From positions 1-54,062 of the forward strand of contig NZ_FMZB01000017.1 of the NCBI RefSeq assembly GCF_900101385.1: DNA of 54,062 nt, read 5' to 3'. This document shows positions 1 to 7,984 of this stretch, in pieces. The notes beneath the pieces are model-generated. The model was not told where the DNA came from and ran no database searches. It saw nothing but the letters and a program-made list of their open reading frames with translations. The DNA comes from Terribacillus halophilus. Lineage in GTDB: Bacteria; Bacillota; Bacilli; Bacillales; Amphibacillaceae. Both the position numbers and the translations under genes were made by a program. How positions within the stretch are numbered: position 1 is the stretch's first letter; each line of letters begins with the position of its first letter.

Positions 1-141
1 GGAGCTGGATCTAGCCGCAGCGCTAGTCATTAGTAAGTCAACGCCAAAGACCAAGCACTCCGGTGCTTGGCACGCATGAGATGTAAAGCATGAAAAGTTT
101 CTTATCTAGTTTTGAGGGTTCATACAATTGAATGCTTGCAT
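1..141 (+). other. 23S-5S rRNA internal spacer
   Basis: Sequence upstream of the 5S gene with the T-rich leader typical of Bacillaceae rRNA spacers just before 5S. It contains a perfect 8-bp hairpin at 51-58/63-70 closed by a TCCG (UNCG-type) tetraloop. I do not recognise the 23S 3' end inside the window, so 23S presumably ends to the left. Confidence 0.6.
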
Positions 142-258
142 TGTCTGGTGGTAATAGCGAAGAGGTCACACCTGTTCCCATGCCGAACACAGCAGTTAAG
201 CTCTTCAGCGCCGATGGTAGTTGGGTTCGCCCCTGCGAGAGTAGGACGCTGCCAGGCA
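142..258 (+). rRNA. rrf: 5S ribosomal RNA
   Basis: About 117 nt with the 5S hallmark core (GAAGAGGTCACACC, then CCCATGCCGAACAC, then AGTAGGACGCTGCC). The two ends pair as a 7-bp helix I (142-148 with 252-258, one T-G wobble). It is the last gene of a rRNA operon entering from the left and is followed within 6 bases by a strong terminator. It forms part of the 50S central protuberance. The homologue of its maturase, RNase M5, is encoded at 12423. Confidence 0.95.
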
Positions 259-263
259 AGATG

Positions 264-298
264 AAATCCCTGATCCACATAAGGATCAGGGATTTTTT
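264..298 (+). terminator. rRNA operon terminator
   Basis: Perfect 13-bp stem (264-276 with 283-295), 6-nt loop and T-run. It ends the rRNA operon. The stop codon of the convergent minus-strand gene (297-299) lies in its T-run, so the hairpin also separates the two opposed transcription units. Confidence 0.9.
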
Positions 299-536
299 AT
301 ATGGCCGAATGAAGGCGATGTGAGAAATTCCACTGGGGTTCCACTTCTTTGATCTCAAATCGGTGGATGGCTTTGATTAGCTGAATACACAGTTCTTGCT
401 CCATATCTTCTTTCCAAGCATAGGGAGCGGAGCTACTTAATTTTTTAATCTTGGGTTGAAAGCGAATAAGGACAGCTTCCATTGCTGCAATATCGTTTTC
501 TTTTGCTCTGATTGTCAGATCAAGCAATGTGTTCAA
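297..536 (-). CDS. RsoA-like sigma region-2 subunit
   Basis: A 79-aa protein with a TTG start 1 nt after the stop of the upstream yvrJ-like gene; its SD (GGAGGAG) lies in the end of that gene. Residues 10-27 (AKENDIAAMEAVLIRF) and 44-60 (DMEQELCIQLIKAIHRF) resemble sigma-70 region 2, which contacts core polymerase and the -10 element; there is no region 4. B. subtilis RsoA has this size and architecture and works with SigO as a two-piece sigma factor. The gene order here (region-4 protein, YvrJ, region-2 protein) supports that assignment. The alternative is a generic short HTH_16-type protein of conjugative elements, but no mobile genes are nearby. The assignment is by architecture, not alignment. 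Confidence 0.7.
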   Translation of the reverse strand: MNTLLDLTIRAKENDIAAMEAVLIRFQPKIKKLSSSAPYAWKEDMEQELCIQLIKAIHRFEIKEVEPQWNFSHRLHSAI

Positions 537-537
537 T

Positions 538-690
538 TCAGTCTCCTCCTTTTTGTATCTGATCTATCAGCGCCTGGAGTGTTTGTTCCAGGCGCTTGAT
601 ATTTTGCTCAAGACGTATGAGCAGATAAAACGATACTACAATAGGGAACCCAAGGTTACCGATCATGGAAATAATGCTTTCTGTTGTCAT
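538..690 (-). CDS. yvrJ: YvrJ family small membrane protein
   Basis: A 50-aa ORF. It starts with ATG (688-690) overlapping the stop of the sigO-like gene as ATGA and ends TGA at 538-540. The sequence begins MTTESIISMIGNLGFPIVVS and has one hydrophobic segment (about residues 8-25) followed by an amphipathic, probably coiled-coil tail (LEQNIKRLEQTLQALIDQIQ). This matches the YvrJ family, found beside sigO/rsoA in B. subtilis and in phage and conjugative modules. Its function is unknown; a membrane anchor or signal input for the sigma pair is plausible but only inferred. Confidence 0.75.
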   Translation of the reverse strand: MTTESIISMIGNLGFPIVVSFYLLIRLEQNIKRLEQTLQALIDQIQKGGD

Positions 691-1244
691 GGTGCATCTC
701 CTTTCGACAAAACTGAACGGAGCTTTTTAAGCGCAGCTTTAATCGATTTGGAAACAGCTTGCTGTGAGATATTCAGTTTCTCGGCAATCTCGGTATGAGT
801 CAGCTGATGGATGAAATGAAGCTCTAAATAATGTCTCTGCTTCATGGGCAGCTCTTGAATAGCAATCAAGAGAGCTGGTTCGTGTATTGCTTGTTCCCAT
901 CTGTATACAGTTTGATCTTCTCTGGCGACAAGCATATCCTTTTTGGTGTCTTCCTGTTCTTCGCTTGCTGGCTGGTCCAGGATGGATAATTCCCTGCCTG
1001 AAAGTTTTGCTGCTTGTTTGCTGTAATTCCTGGCGTAATAACTAAGAGTCATCGTAAGGTAATTCGTTAACTGTATTTCTGTATAGAATTGCTGGAAAGC
1101 AGAATTAAGCTTTTGCAAATTAGCCGCAGAAGGATAACGTGTCGCTTGTTCGTATATCAACCGGTGCTGTTCCTCTTTCAAGAAGCCTTGCATCAAAGCT
1201 GTATTTGGATGAATTATGTTATTAGGCTTTTCATTGCCGCACAT
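687..1244 (-). CDS. SigO-like sigma factor (region 4 subunit)
   Basis: 185 aa from the ATG at 1244, chosen because AAAGGGGGA lies 6-7 nt upstream; an in-frame TTG at 1262 is also possible. The C-terminus (residues 149-176, HTEIAEKLNISQQAVSKSIK) is a clear sigma region-4 helix-turn-helix for -35 recognition. The N-terminal two thirds lacks region 2. This split architecture fits SigO (YvrI), which needs the region-2 protein RsoA encoded downstream (297-536). A LexA box lies 27 bp upstream, so SOS control is likely. The proteins look diverged from the B. subtilis pair. The oxalate decarboxylase target locus is not in this window. Confidence 0.7.
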   Translation of the reverse strand: MCGNEKPNNIIHPNTALMQGFLKEEQHRLIYEQATRYPSAANLQKLNSAFQQFYTEIQLTNYLTMTLSYYARNYSKQAAKLSGRELSILDQPASEEQEDTKKDMLVAREDQTVYRWEQAIHEPALLIAIQELPMKQRHYLELHFIHQLTHTEIAEKLNISQQAVSKSIKAALKKLRSVLSKGDAP

Positions 1245-1270
1245 TGATGTTCCCCCTTTCAACTAGTAAA

Positions 1271-1284
1271 CGAACATATGTTCT
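1271..1284. promoter_or_regulatory. LexA (SOS) box
   Basis: CGAACATATGTTCT matches the Bacillus LexA/DinR consensus CGAACRNRYGTTYC at 13 of 14 positions and contains the palindrome GAACATATGTTC. It sits 27 bp before the sigO-like start codon and about 275 bp from csfB, so the minus-strand operon is the likely target. No other gene in the window has such a box that I noticed. Confidence 0.8.
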
Positions 1285-1455
1285 GTTTAAGTGTAAAAAA
1301 AATCAGCCTTTTTGAAAAGACTTTTTCGGACAGTCCCAACCAGCTTGTCCATTTGGGCTGCCAGCTGTAGGAATTATAGGTGGGTTTCCTCCTATACCCT
1401 ATAGTTTATAAAAGGAAAGAAATTCCCCCTTTGACAACGTCAATACGTACAAAGC

Positions 1456-1485
1456 GTACAAACAACATCTTTGAAAGGTGAACAT
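1456..1485 (+). promoter_or_regulatory. candidate sigma-F promoter of csfB
   Basis: GTACA (1456-1460), 16-nt spacer, GGTGAACAT (1477-1485) fits the sigma-F pattern GYWTA and GGnnAnnnT. csfB is a forespore sigma-F gene in B. subtilis, which supports the call; it remains a motif match. The rest of 1262-1555 shows no gene. Confidence 0.45.
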
Positions 1486-1520
1486 AAACTTAGAATGCAA
1501 GATTGACAGGTATGAAGTTC

Positions 1521-1541
1521 GTTAGTTTAGGAGAAACTAAC
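1521..1541 (+). promoter_or_regulatory. leader hairpin before csfB SD
   Basis: Perfect 8-bp inverted repeat GTTAGTTT/AAACTAAC with a 5-nt AGGAG loop, ending 5 nt before the GGAGGTG SD of csfB. The loop is itself SD-like. It could mask or present the ribosome site, or be a protein operator. Confidence 0.45.
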
Positions 1542-1557
1542 CTAACGGAGGTGGAGT

Positions 1558-1740
1558 ATGATGAGCAAACACTGTTTATGCGGAATCTGTGATCAAGAGA
1601 AACAAGAAGGGATACATCTGTATCGTTTATTTATCTGCAAACAATGCGAGCAGAAGATCATCCAGACAGAACCGAAGGAAGTGCAATATCATTACTTTGT
1701 AAAAAAACTTCGGAACTTGAATCAAATGACATTCCACTAA
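1558..1740 (+). CDS. csfB: anti-sigma-G factor Gin (CsfB)
   Basis: A 60-aa protein with two paired-cysteine knuckles (C8/C11 and C27/C30: CGIC and CKQC) that bind zinc. The motif CDQEKQEGIHLYRLFIC is characteristic of Gin/CsfB. It is made in the forespore under sigma-F and holds sigma-G (and sigma-E) inactive until engulfment. SD GGAGGTG at 1547-1553 favours the second ATG (1561, spacing 7) over the first (1558). It is followed by its own terminator. In B. subtilis xpaC and yaaN lie between csfB and yaaO; both are missing here. Confidence 0.9.
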   Translation: MMSKHCLCGICDQEKQEGIHLYRLFICKQCEQKIIQTEPKEVQYHYFVKKLRNLNQMTFH

Positions 1741-1763
1741 AGCCTGTACAAGGCTTTTTTCTT
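1741..1763 (+). terminator. csfB terminator
   Basis: AGCCT/AGGCT stem with a 5-nt loop and a run of T, directly after the csfB stop codon. Confidence 0.7.
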
Positions 1764-1811
1764 TCTGTATGTATGCGTATAATGAATGGAAAAAGCTAAA
1801 GGAAGAACGAA

Positions 1812-3233
1812 ATGAATCAGTTAGATACGCCTTTATATACTAGGCTGGTGCAGTTTGCTAAGAAAAAACCAATCTCGTTCCATGTACCAGGTCATAAAAA
1901 TGGAGCGCTGTTTGAAGAAGAATCATTCTTGCGGCATGCAGCGTTGCTTGATCAGACGGAGCTGACAGGGTTGGATGATCTGCATGCTCCTGAAGATGTG
2001 ATTGCAGAGGCGCAGCTGTTAGCAGCGTCTTATTTTGGAGCACAGCAAACACGCTTCCTGGTGGGGGGGAGCACTGTTGGGAATCTGGCGATGATACTAG
2101 GAGTCATTAACAGGAATGATGTAGTGCTTGTACAGCGCAACTGCCATAAATCGGTATTGAATGGTTTAGAGTTTGCTGGAGCAAAACCGGTCTTTTTAGC
2201 GCCGGTATATGATGATGACAAAGAGAGATATACACATCCCACGCAGGAAACGATAAAGGAAGCCATATCCATATATCCGGAGGCAAAAGCACTGATAATG
2301 ACGTATCCGGATTATTTCGGCACGGTTTTTGATTTGAAGGAAGCAGTACAAGAAGCACATAAGCATAATATACCAGTGTTGGTGGATGAGGCTCATGGGG
2401 TTCATCTTCGGACTGCAGACACACTGCCTATGACTGCCTTAGAGGCTGGAGCAGATGTCATTGTCCAATCAGCTCATAAAATGGCACCGGCATTCACGAT
2501 GGCATCGTATCTGCATTTGAATAGCGAGTACGTTTCCATTTCCTCTATCGATCGTTATTTGAGGATGCTGCAGTCCAGCAGCCCATCTTACTTACTGCTG
2601 GCTTCCCTAGATACAGCCAGAAAGTACTTGGCTACCCGCACGCCTGCGGATATGGATCATCTGTATAAGGCCGTTGGTGCATTTCGGGAGCTGCTTGCTG
2701 CATCGAATTTATGGGAAGTGGAAAGACAAGGCGGCGATTGGCTGAAAATTGTGTTGCGCGTACAATCTGGATATCAGCCAAAACAGATTGCGAGTATGCT
2801 GGAATCTGCCGGTATTTTTCCGGAATTAGTTACCAATCGGCATATTTTGCTTGTGCATGGATTGGAAGCATTATCAAAATATGATTTGGATCGTGTTCGC
2901 GTTGCAATAAACAACATGGAGACGCCCGTTCAGTTTGAGACTCAGGAAGCAGCTCATCTATTTTCCGAGCCGATACAGGGGCTTGCTGTAAGTTATGCAG
3001 AGATGGAGGATCAGCAGCCGTATTTCACGGAGTGGTCCGATGCTGTCGGGTGTATTGCAGCAGAAGCGATCATTCCTTACCCGCCAGGGATACCAGTGTT
3101 GGCAAAAGGAGAAATCGTTACAAAACAGCATGTGGAAATGATACAATTATGGAAGAATAACAACATCTCTTTTCAAAATGAACACATTGAAGAGGGGATG
3201 TTTACCTATCGAGGGTTAAAAGAAGGAGAATGA
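1812..3233 (+). CDS. yaaO: PLP-dependent Orn/Lys/Arg decarboxylase-type protein YaaO
   Basis: 473 aa, fold type I PLP enzyme of the Orn/Lys/Arg decarboxylase family, the same length class as B. subtilis YaaO and SpeA. Visible motifs: [10 protein letters not shown] near residue 22, PLP phosphate-binding GGSTVGN (about 85-91), VDEAHGVH (191-198) with the cofactor-contacting Asp, and the Schiff-base lysine in SAHK (K223). The C-terminal domain is the family's short form. The substrate is not readable from sequence. tmk starts 2 nt after its stop, so the two are probably co-transcribed. Confidence 0.9.
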   Translation: MNQLDTPLYTRLVQFAKKKPISFHVPGHKNGALFEEESFLRHAALLDQTELTGLDDLHAPEDVIAEAQLLAASYFGAQQTRFLVGGSTVGNLAMILGVINRNDVVLVQRNCHKSVLNGLEFAGAKPVFLAPVYDDDKERYTHPTQETIKEAISIYPEAKALIMTYPDYFGTVFDLKEAVQEAHKHNIPVLVDEAHGVHLRTADTLPMTALEAGADVIVQSAHKMAPAFTMASYLHLNSEYVSISSIDRYLRMLQSSSPSYLLLASLDTARKYLATRTPADMDHLYKAVGAFRELLAASNLWEVERQGGDWLKIVLRVQSGYQPKQIASMLESAGIFPELVTNRHILLVHGLEALSKYDLDRVRVAINNMETPVQFETQEAAHLFSEPIQGLAVSYAEMEDQQPYFTEWSDAVGCIAAEAIIPYPPGIPVLAKGEIVTKQHVEMIQLWKNNNISFQNEHIEEGMFTYRGLKEGE

Positions 3234-3235
3234 TT

Positions 3236-3874
3236 TTGACGGGATTGTTTATTACGCTGGAAGGCGGAGAAGGTGCAGGCAAAACGTCCGCTATACCGCT
3301 TCTGACAGCTCGATTGGAAAAAGAGGGCTACCAAGTGCTTGCTACACGTGAGCCAGGAGGGATCGAGATAGCTGAAGCGATTCGTGCAGTGATTCTGGAT
3401 CCAGCCAATACAAGCATGGATGGCCGTACGGAGGCGCTGCTTTATGCAGCTGCCAGAAGACAGCATTTGGTGGAGAAGGTGTGGCCAGCGCTGAAAAAGG
3501 GAATGATTGTACTATGCGATCGTTTTGTCGACAGCAGTTTGGCTTATCAAGGCTACACACGTGGTCTGGGAATGGAAGAGGTATTGGAGATCAATCGATT
3601 CGCTGTCGAAACTACCATGCCGGATTTGACATTATTTTTTGATATTTCTCCAAAAGCAGGATTGGCACGAATTTCGGAGAATAAAGGTAGAGAGCAGAAT
3701 CGATTGGACTTGGAGGCGTTATCCTTCCACGAAAGTGTCTATGAAGGGTATCAGATTCTTCGGGAACAATACAAAGACCGCTATGTGACACTTGATGCTT
3801 CCAAACCGCTTGCCGATGTTGCTGCGCATGCTGTGCAAGCAATCATGGCTTTTTTGCAAGGCAAAGAAAAGTAA
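3236..3874 (+). CDS. tmk: thymidylate kinase
   Basis: Phosphorylates dTMP to dTDP. The P-loop GGEGAGKT is at residues 10-17, the DRF motif in CDRFVDSS, and a lid segment rich in R/K follows ([13 protein letters not shown]). I chose the TTG start at 3236: the AAGGAG SD is 6 nt away, whereas the in-frame ATG at 3230 would overlap the yaaO stop with only 2 nt of spacing, and [11 protein letters not shown] matches family N-termini. 212 aa, the normal length. Confidence 0.95.
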   Translation: MTGLFITLEGGEGAGKTSAIPLLTARLEKEGYQVLATREPGGIEIAEAIRAVILDPANTSMDGRTEALLYAAARRQHLVEKVWPALKKGMIVLCDRFVDSSLAYQGYTRGLGMEEVLEINRFAVETTMPDLTLFFDISPKAGLARISENKGREQNRLDLEALSFHESVYEGYQILREQYKDRYVTLDASKPLADVAAHAVQAIMAFLQGKEK

Positions 3875-3877
3875 TGA

Positions 3878-4231
<354 letters not shown>

Positions 4232-4249
4232 ATAAAGGAGACAATACCG

Positions 4250-4687
4250 TTGAAAATCGGTCCTGATATACGTGCGCAGCTGGATGCTGCACGTAAGAAT
4301 ACGACACAGGCATCAGCTGAGCCAAAAAGGTTTCAAGAGCTGGTGCAGTCCCAAAGCCGGAAATTGCAAGGACAGGAATTACAGCAGCTGATCTCAGACA
4401 TCACCAAGCAAGGAGAACGACTCGCACGCACACGTTCATTCCGCGAGCTTGCTTTGTATAAACGGAAGATTAAGAAGTTCATGGAAGATGTGAAGGACAA
4501 TGGGATGGAGCTGCATCACGAGCATTCCTGGAACCAGCATGGCTCCAGGAAGCTTACGACCGTGCGGCAGATCGATGAGAAGCTGATGGAGCTGACTGAG
4601 ATTTTGATGAATCAGGAAAAGCAGCAGATCGGTGTTCTCGGTCTGATCGGAGAGATAAAAGGACTTCTCTTCAATCTTTACACATGA
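4250..4687 (+). CDS. yaaR: YaaR family protein (DUF327)
   Basis: 145 aa with a TTG start preceded by AAAGGAGA. Mostly helical and highly charged, with the family motif RTRSFRELALYKRKIKKFM at about residues 60-78. The function is unknown. It is always found between darA and holB in Bacilli, suggesting co-regulation with the replication genes. 18 nt from darA and 24 nt from holB, so one operon. Confidence 0.88.
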   Translation: MKIGPDIRAQLDAARKNTTQASAEPKRFQELVQSQSRKLQGQELQQLISDITKQGERLARTRSFRELALYKRKIKKFMEDVKDNGMELHHEHSWNQHGSRKLTTVRQIDEKLMELTEILMNQEKQQIGVLGLIGEIKGLLFNLYT

Positions 4688-4711
4688 AGTAACTGATAAA
4701 GGAAGAACATT

Positions 4712-5698
4712 ATGTCAAATTGGGCTGAAATGTCTACTAAACAGCCTGTTGTCAGCAAGATGCTCGTCAACAGCCTAAAACGCGACCGTATTTCTCATGC
4801 TTACATATTCCAAGGGTCGCGCGGAACCGGCAAATCGGCATTGAGCCGCTTATTTGCCAAGAGTATCTTTTGCAGGAATCGTCATGGTGCCGAGCCTTGC
4901 AATGACTGCAAGGATTGTCGCCGCATCGACTCGGGCAACCATCCGGATCTCCATTGGATCGCACCGGATGGCGCCTCGATAAAAAATGACCAGATACTCC
5001 AGCTCCAAAAAGAATTCTCCTATACGGGTATGGAATCGGACCGTAAAGTATATGTAATGGAAGATGCGGATAAGATGACAGCCAATGCATCCAACCGTTT
5101 GCTCAAGTTCCTCGAGGAGCCTGGTGCCCAGACGACAGCAATTCTTTTGACTGAAAACAGTCAGGCACTGCTTCAGACGATTCAATCCAGATGTCAGATC
5201 CTCGCATTGCAGCCACTGCATGAAGGGCAGTTTGAGAAACTACTCGTTTCGGAGGGCCTGCCGCAGTCATCGGCACGGCTTTTATCCCAGCTGACGCAGA
5301 ATTATGATGAGGCAATGGAAATTTCCAGTCAAGAGTGGTTTGCTAAAGCGCGAAAACTAGTGGTACAATTAGTAGAAGTGCTGGAAACCAGGCCTAATGA
5401 AGCGCTTTTGTTTATCCATAGTCAATGGATGCCTGTGATGAAGGATCGCGAGCTGCAGCAGCTGGCGTTACATCTGCTATTATTGTGGTTTAAAGACATT
5501 ATCTATCTTTATGCTGACAGGCCGGATTCCATTATCTATATACAGGAGAAAGACAGGCTTGAGAACAGCCTTCGCCATTGGACGAGACAGCGGGCCACAG
5601 ATGCTCTGCAGTCCGTTATGGAAGCGAAACGCCAATTAGACCAGAATGTCCATCCTGCACTTGTTATGGAGAAATTAACACTTCAGATGCAGAGGTGA
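4712..5698 (+). CDS. holB: DNA polymerase III delta-prime subunit
   Basis: 328 aa. Clamp-loader subunit with an AAA+ fold: P-loop-like GSRGTGKS (35-42) and a four-cysteine zinc module (C54, C63, C66, C69). The SRC motif follows LLQTIQ, the arginine-finger region. Works with DnaX and HolA to load the beta clamp. The next gene, ricT, starts 8 nt downstream. Confidence 0.95.
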   Translation: MSNWAEMSTKQPVVSKMLVNSLKRDRISHAYIFQGSRGTGKSALSRLFAKSIFCRNRHGAEPCNDCKDCRRIDSGNHPDLHWIAPDGASIKNDQILQLQKEFSYTGMESDRKVYVMEDADKMTANASNRLLKFLEEPGAQTTAILLTENSQALLQTIQSRCQILALQPLHEGQFEKLLVSEGLPQSSARLLSQLTQNYDEAMEISSQEWFAKARKLVVQLVEVLETRPNEALLFIHSQWMPVMKDRELQQLALHLLLLWFKDIIYLYADRPDSIIYIQEKDRLENSLRHWTRQRATDALQSVMEAKRQLDQNVHPALVMEKLTLQMQR

Positions 5699-5706
5699 AT
5701 GGGTAG

Positions 5707-6531
5707 ATGCAAGTCATTGGTGTCCGCTTTAAAAAGGCGGGTAAGATCTATTACTTCGATCCAGGCACACTTTCGGTTGCTTTGGACGATTATGTTATTG
5801 TAGAGACTGTTCGCGGCGTTGAATTCGGACGAGTTGTGCTTGCTGATAAGCAAGTGGATGAAGAGGATGTTGTCCTCCCTCTGAAAAAAGTAATTCGTAT
5901 CGCAACAGACAAAGATAAATTCAGCGTGGCAGAAAATACAGAGAACGCTGCGCAAGCACATAAGATTTGTGAGAAAAAGATTCGGGAACATAAGCTTGAA
6001 ATGAATCTGGTTGACGTCGAATATACTTTCGACCGGAATAAAGTCATATTCTACTTTACGGCAGATGGCCGTGTCGATTTCAGGAACCTGGTGAAGGATC
6101 TGGCTGCAGTCTTCAAGACACGGATTGAACTGAGACAGATAGGGGTGCGTGATGAAGCGAAACTCCTTGGTGGTATTGGACCTTGCGGAAGAATGCTATG
6201 CTGTTCCACTTTCCTGGGAGATTTTGAGCCAGTGTCGATCAAGATGGCGAAGGATCAGAATCTATCGTTGAATCCAGCGAAGATTTCTGGTTTGTGCGGA
6301 CGGCTGATGTGCTGTCTGAAGTATGAAAATGATGAGTATGAAGAGGCGAAACGTGAGCTACCGGATTTAGGTGAAGCGATTCGGACTTCTTACGGATCGG
6401 GTAAGGTAGTTGGCTTGAACATTTTGGAACGGCTGATTCAGATTGAAGTGCCGGAAAAGGAACGGGTTATCGAGTACACCTTAGATGAACTGATCGAAGA
6501 AGGAGTTATCTCAACGCAAGCCATGGAATAA
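5707..6531 (+). CDS. ricT: RicT (YaaT), PSP1-domain iron-sulfur protein
   Basis: 274 aa with the PSP1 domain and two near-identical cysteine clusters, CGRMLCC (C160, C165, C166) and CGRLMCC (C197, C202, C203), which carry [4Fe-4S] in the RicA-RicF-RicT complex. In B. subtilis this complex assists RNase Y mRNA processing and promotes Spo0A activation, competence and biofilm formation. All six cysteines are intact. Starts 8 nt after holB. Confidence 0.94.
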   Translation: MQVIGVRFKKAGKIYYFDPGTLSVALDDYVIVETVRGVEFGRVVLADKQVDEEDVVLPLKKVIRIATDKDKFSVAENTENAAQAHKICEKKIREHKLEMNLVDVEYTFDRNKVIFYFTADGRVDFRNLVKDLAAVFKTRIELRQIGVRDEAKLLGGIGPCGRMLCCSTFLGDFEPVSIKMAKDQNLSLNPAKISGLCGRLMCCLKYENDEYEEAKRELPDLGEAIRTSYGSGKVVGLNILERLIQIEVPEKERVIEYTLDELIEEGVISTQAME

Positions 6532-6546
6532 TGGGGTGGAGAGACG

Positions 6547-6897
6547 GTGAATAAGAAGGAAATATTAGAGCATGTCACACAGATGGAAGAGCAAATCGGA
6601 CAGCTATACAAGCAATTGGGTGATGTGAAGGGCCATGTGGCAAAGCTATTGGAAGAGAATAACCGTCTGACGGTGGAAAACCATCACCTGCGCAACCGTC
6701 TTGACGGACAAGCTGAACAGGAACAGAAGGCTGGCGGCAAGGCAGCACAGTCCAAGGAAGCACCGATTGGTGAGGGATATGATAACCTGGCGCGCTTATA
6801 CGAAGAAGGTTTCCATATCTGTAATGTCCACTTCGGCAGTCCGAGACGAAATGAAGATTGCTTGTTCTGTTTGACGTTCTTGAATAAGAATAAATGA
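6547..6897 (+). CDS. yabA: replication initiation control protein YabA
   Basis: 116 aa with a GTG start behind GGGTGGAGAG. The N-terminal half is a leucine-zipper coiled coil (about residues 5-55) for tetramerisation. The C-terminal zinc module has H90, C92, H95, C105 and C108. Binds DnaA and DnaN and prevents over-initiation. The linker (about 55-75) is rich in Q, K and A. Confidence 0.94.
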   Translation: MNKKEILEHVTQMEEQIGQLYKQLGDVKGHVAKLLEENNRLTVENHHLRNRLDGQAEQEQKAGGKAAQSKEAPIGEGYDNLARLYEEGFHICNVHFGSPRRNEDCLFCLTFLNKNK

Positions 6898-6903
6898 TGT
6901 GAC

Positions 6904-6939
6904 GGCCTTTCTTACACTTTGTAGGGAAGGTCCTTTTTT
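6904..6939 (+). terminator. yabA terminator
   Basis: Imperfect GGCCTTTC / GGGAAGGTCC stem with a bulge, followed by a T-run, ending the yaaO-yabA block. Confidence 0.6.
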
Positions 6940-6966
6940 GTAAAAAACGAGAAGGGAATTAACAAT

Positions 6967-7713
6967 ATGGTGGAACTAAAAGGAGATGAGCGGCTGGATT
7001 ATTTGCTTGCAGAAGAAAATATGCGCATTATCCAGAGCCCGACTGTATTTGCTTTCTCATTGGATGCAGTTCTCTTGGCTGATTTTGCATCGATTCCTCT
7101 TTCTAGAGGAAGGATATTGGATTTATGCTCCGGTAACGCTGTGATTCCTTTGCTGCTCAGCAGGAGGACAAAAGCAAAGATGACTGGCGTCGAGATTCAG
7201 GAACGCCTTTATGATATGGCAGTACGGAATGTTGCACTGAATGGGTTGGAGGATCAGTTGGAGATGATACATGGTGATCTGAAGGATATGCCAGCTGTCT
7301 TGGGGAATGGTCCATTTGATGCAATTACGTGCAATCCCCCTTATTTCAAGACACCGGGAAAACGCGAGCAGAATCTGAACGAGCATTTGACCATTGCCCG
7401 TCATGAAATCATGTGCACACTGGATGATGTCGTTCTTGCCTGTCGGAAACTTGTCAAACCAGGAGGAAAGGTCAGTCTCGTGCATCGGCCGGATCGCTTG
7501 TTGGATATCGTCACTTCCATGCGTGAGCAGAAAATCGAACCGAAACGGATGCGGCTTGTGTATCCGAAACCTGGAAAAGAAGCAAACATCCTTTTGATTG
7601 AAGGTGTCCGTAATGGCAGTCCGGGTTTGAAAATCCTGCCGCCGCTTTATTCTCACAAAGAAGACGGAGGATATACGGCAGAATTAGAGGAAATCCTGTA
7701 TGGCAGCAAATAA
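6967..7713 (+). CDS. yabB: tRNA1(Val) adenine-37 N6-methyltransferase-type enzyme YabB
   Basis: 248 aa class I SAM methyltransferase: SAM-binding LDLCSGNA at 51-58 and the catalytic NPPYF at 123-127, typical of N6-adenine methyltransferases (TrmN6/YfiC family). Probably methylates A37 of tRNA(Val). Its 3' end overlaps yazA by 14 nt, so the two are translationally linked. Confidence 0.88.
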   Translation: MVELKGDERLDYLLAEENMRIIQSPTVFAFSLDAVLLADFASIPLSRGRILDLCSGNAVIPLLLSRRTKAKMTGVEIQERLYDMAVRNVALNGLEDQLEMIHGDLKDMPAVLGNGPFDAITCNPPYFKTPGKREQNLNEHLTIARHEIMCTLDDVVLACRKLVKPGGKVSLVHRPDRLLDIVTSMREQKIEPKRMRLVYPKPGKEANILLIEGVRNGSPGLKILPPLYSHKEDGGYTAELEEILYGSK

Positions 7714-7984
7714 GCATCTTGTCTATATGCTGAAATGCAAGGATGGCAGTCTATATACAGGGTATACAAACGCGCTGGCTAAGCGCTTGAGGCAGCATAG
7801 TGCTGGTAAAGGGGCAAAATATACAAAGGGCAGGGGTCCTTTTATCCTTGTATATATAAGGTATTTTGATTCCCGAGAAGCGGCGCTTCGTGAGGAATAC
7901 CGGATCAAACAGCTGTCAAAACATCGAAAGTGGGCACTTGTCCAGGAAGGAGGAAAGCAGTATGCAATCACAGAAAAGTTTTGA
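7700..7984 (+). CDS. yazA: GIY-YIG domain protein YazA
   Basis: 94-aa single-domain GIY-YIG nuclease fold of the UPF0213 family. [16 protein letters not shown] near the N-terminus is the GIY...YIG pair, followed by [14 protein letters not shown] with the conserved Arg and His, and a late catalytic-type Glu ([10 protein letters not shown]). The function is unknown; small members of this type are thought to act in repair or RNA processing. Overlaps yabB upstream and rsmI downstream. Confidence 0.88.
   Translation: MAANKHLVYMLKCKDGSLYTGYTNALAKRLRQHSAGKGAKYTKGRGPFILVYIRYFDSREAALREEYRIKQLSKHRKWALVQEGGKQYAITEKF

Noticed and set aside
529-798. 89-codon plus-strand ORF over the sigma operon
   Set aside because: Antisense to yvrJ and the sigO-like gene; no SD or similarity.
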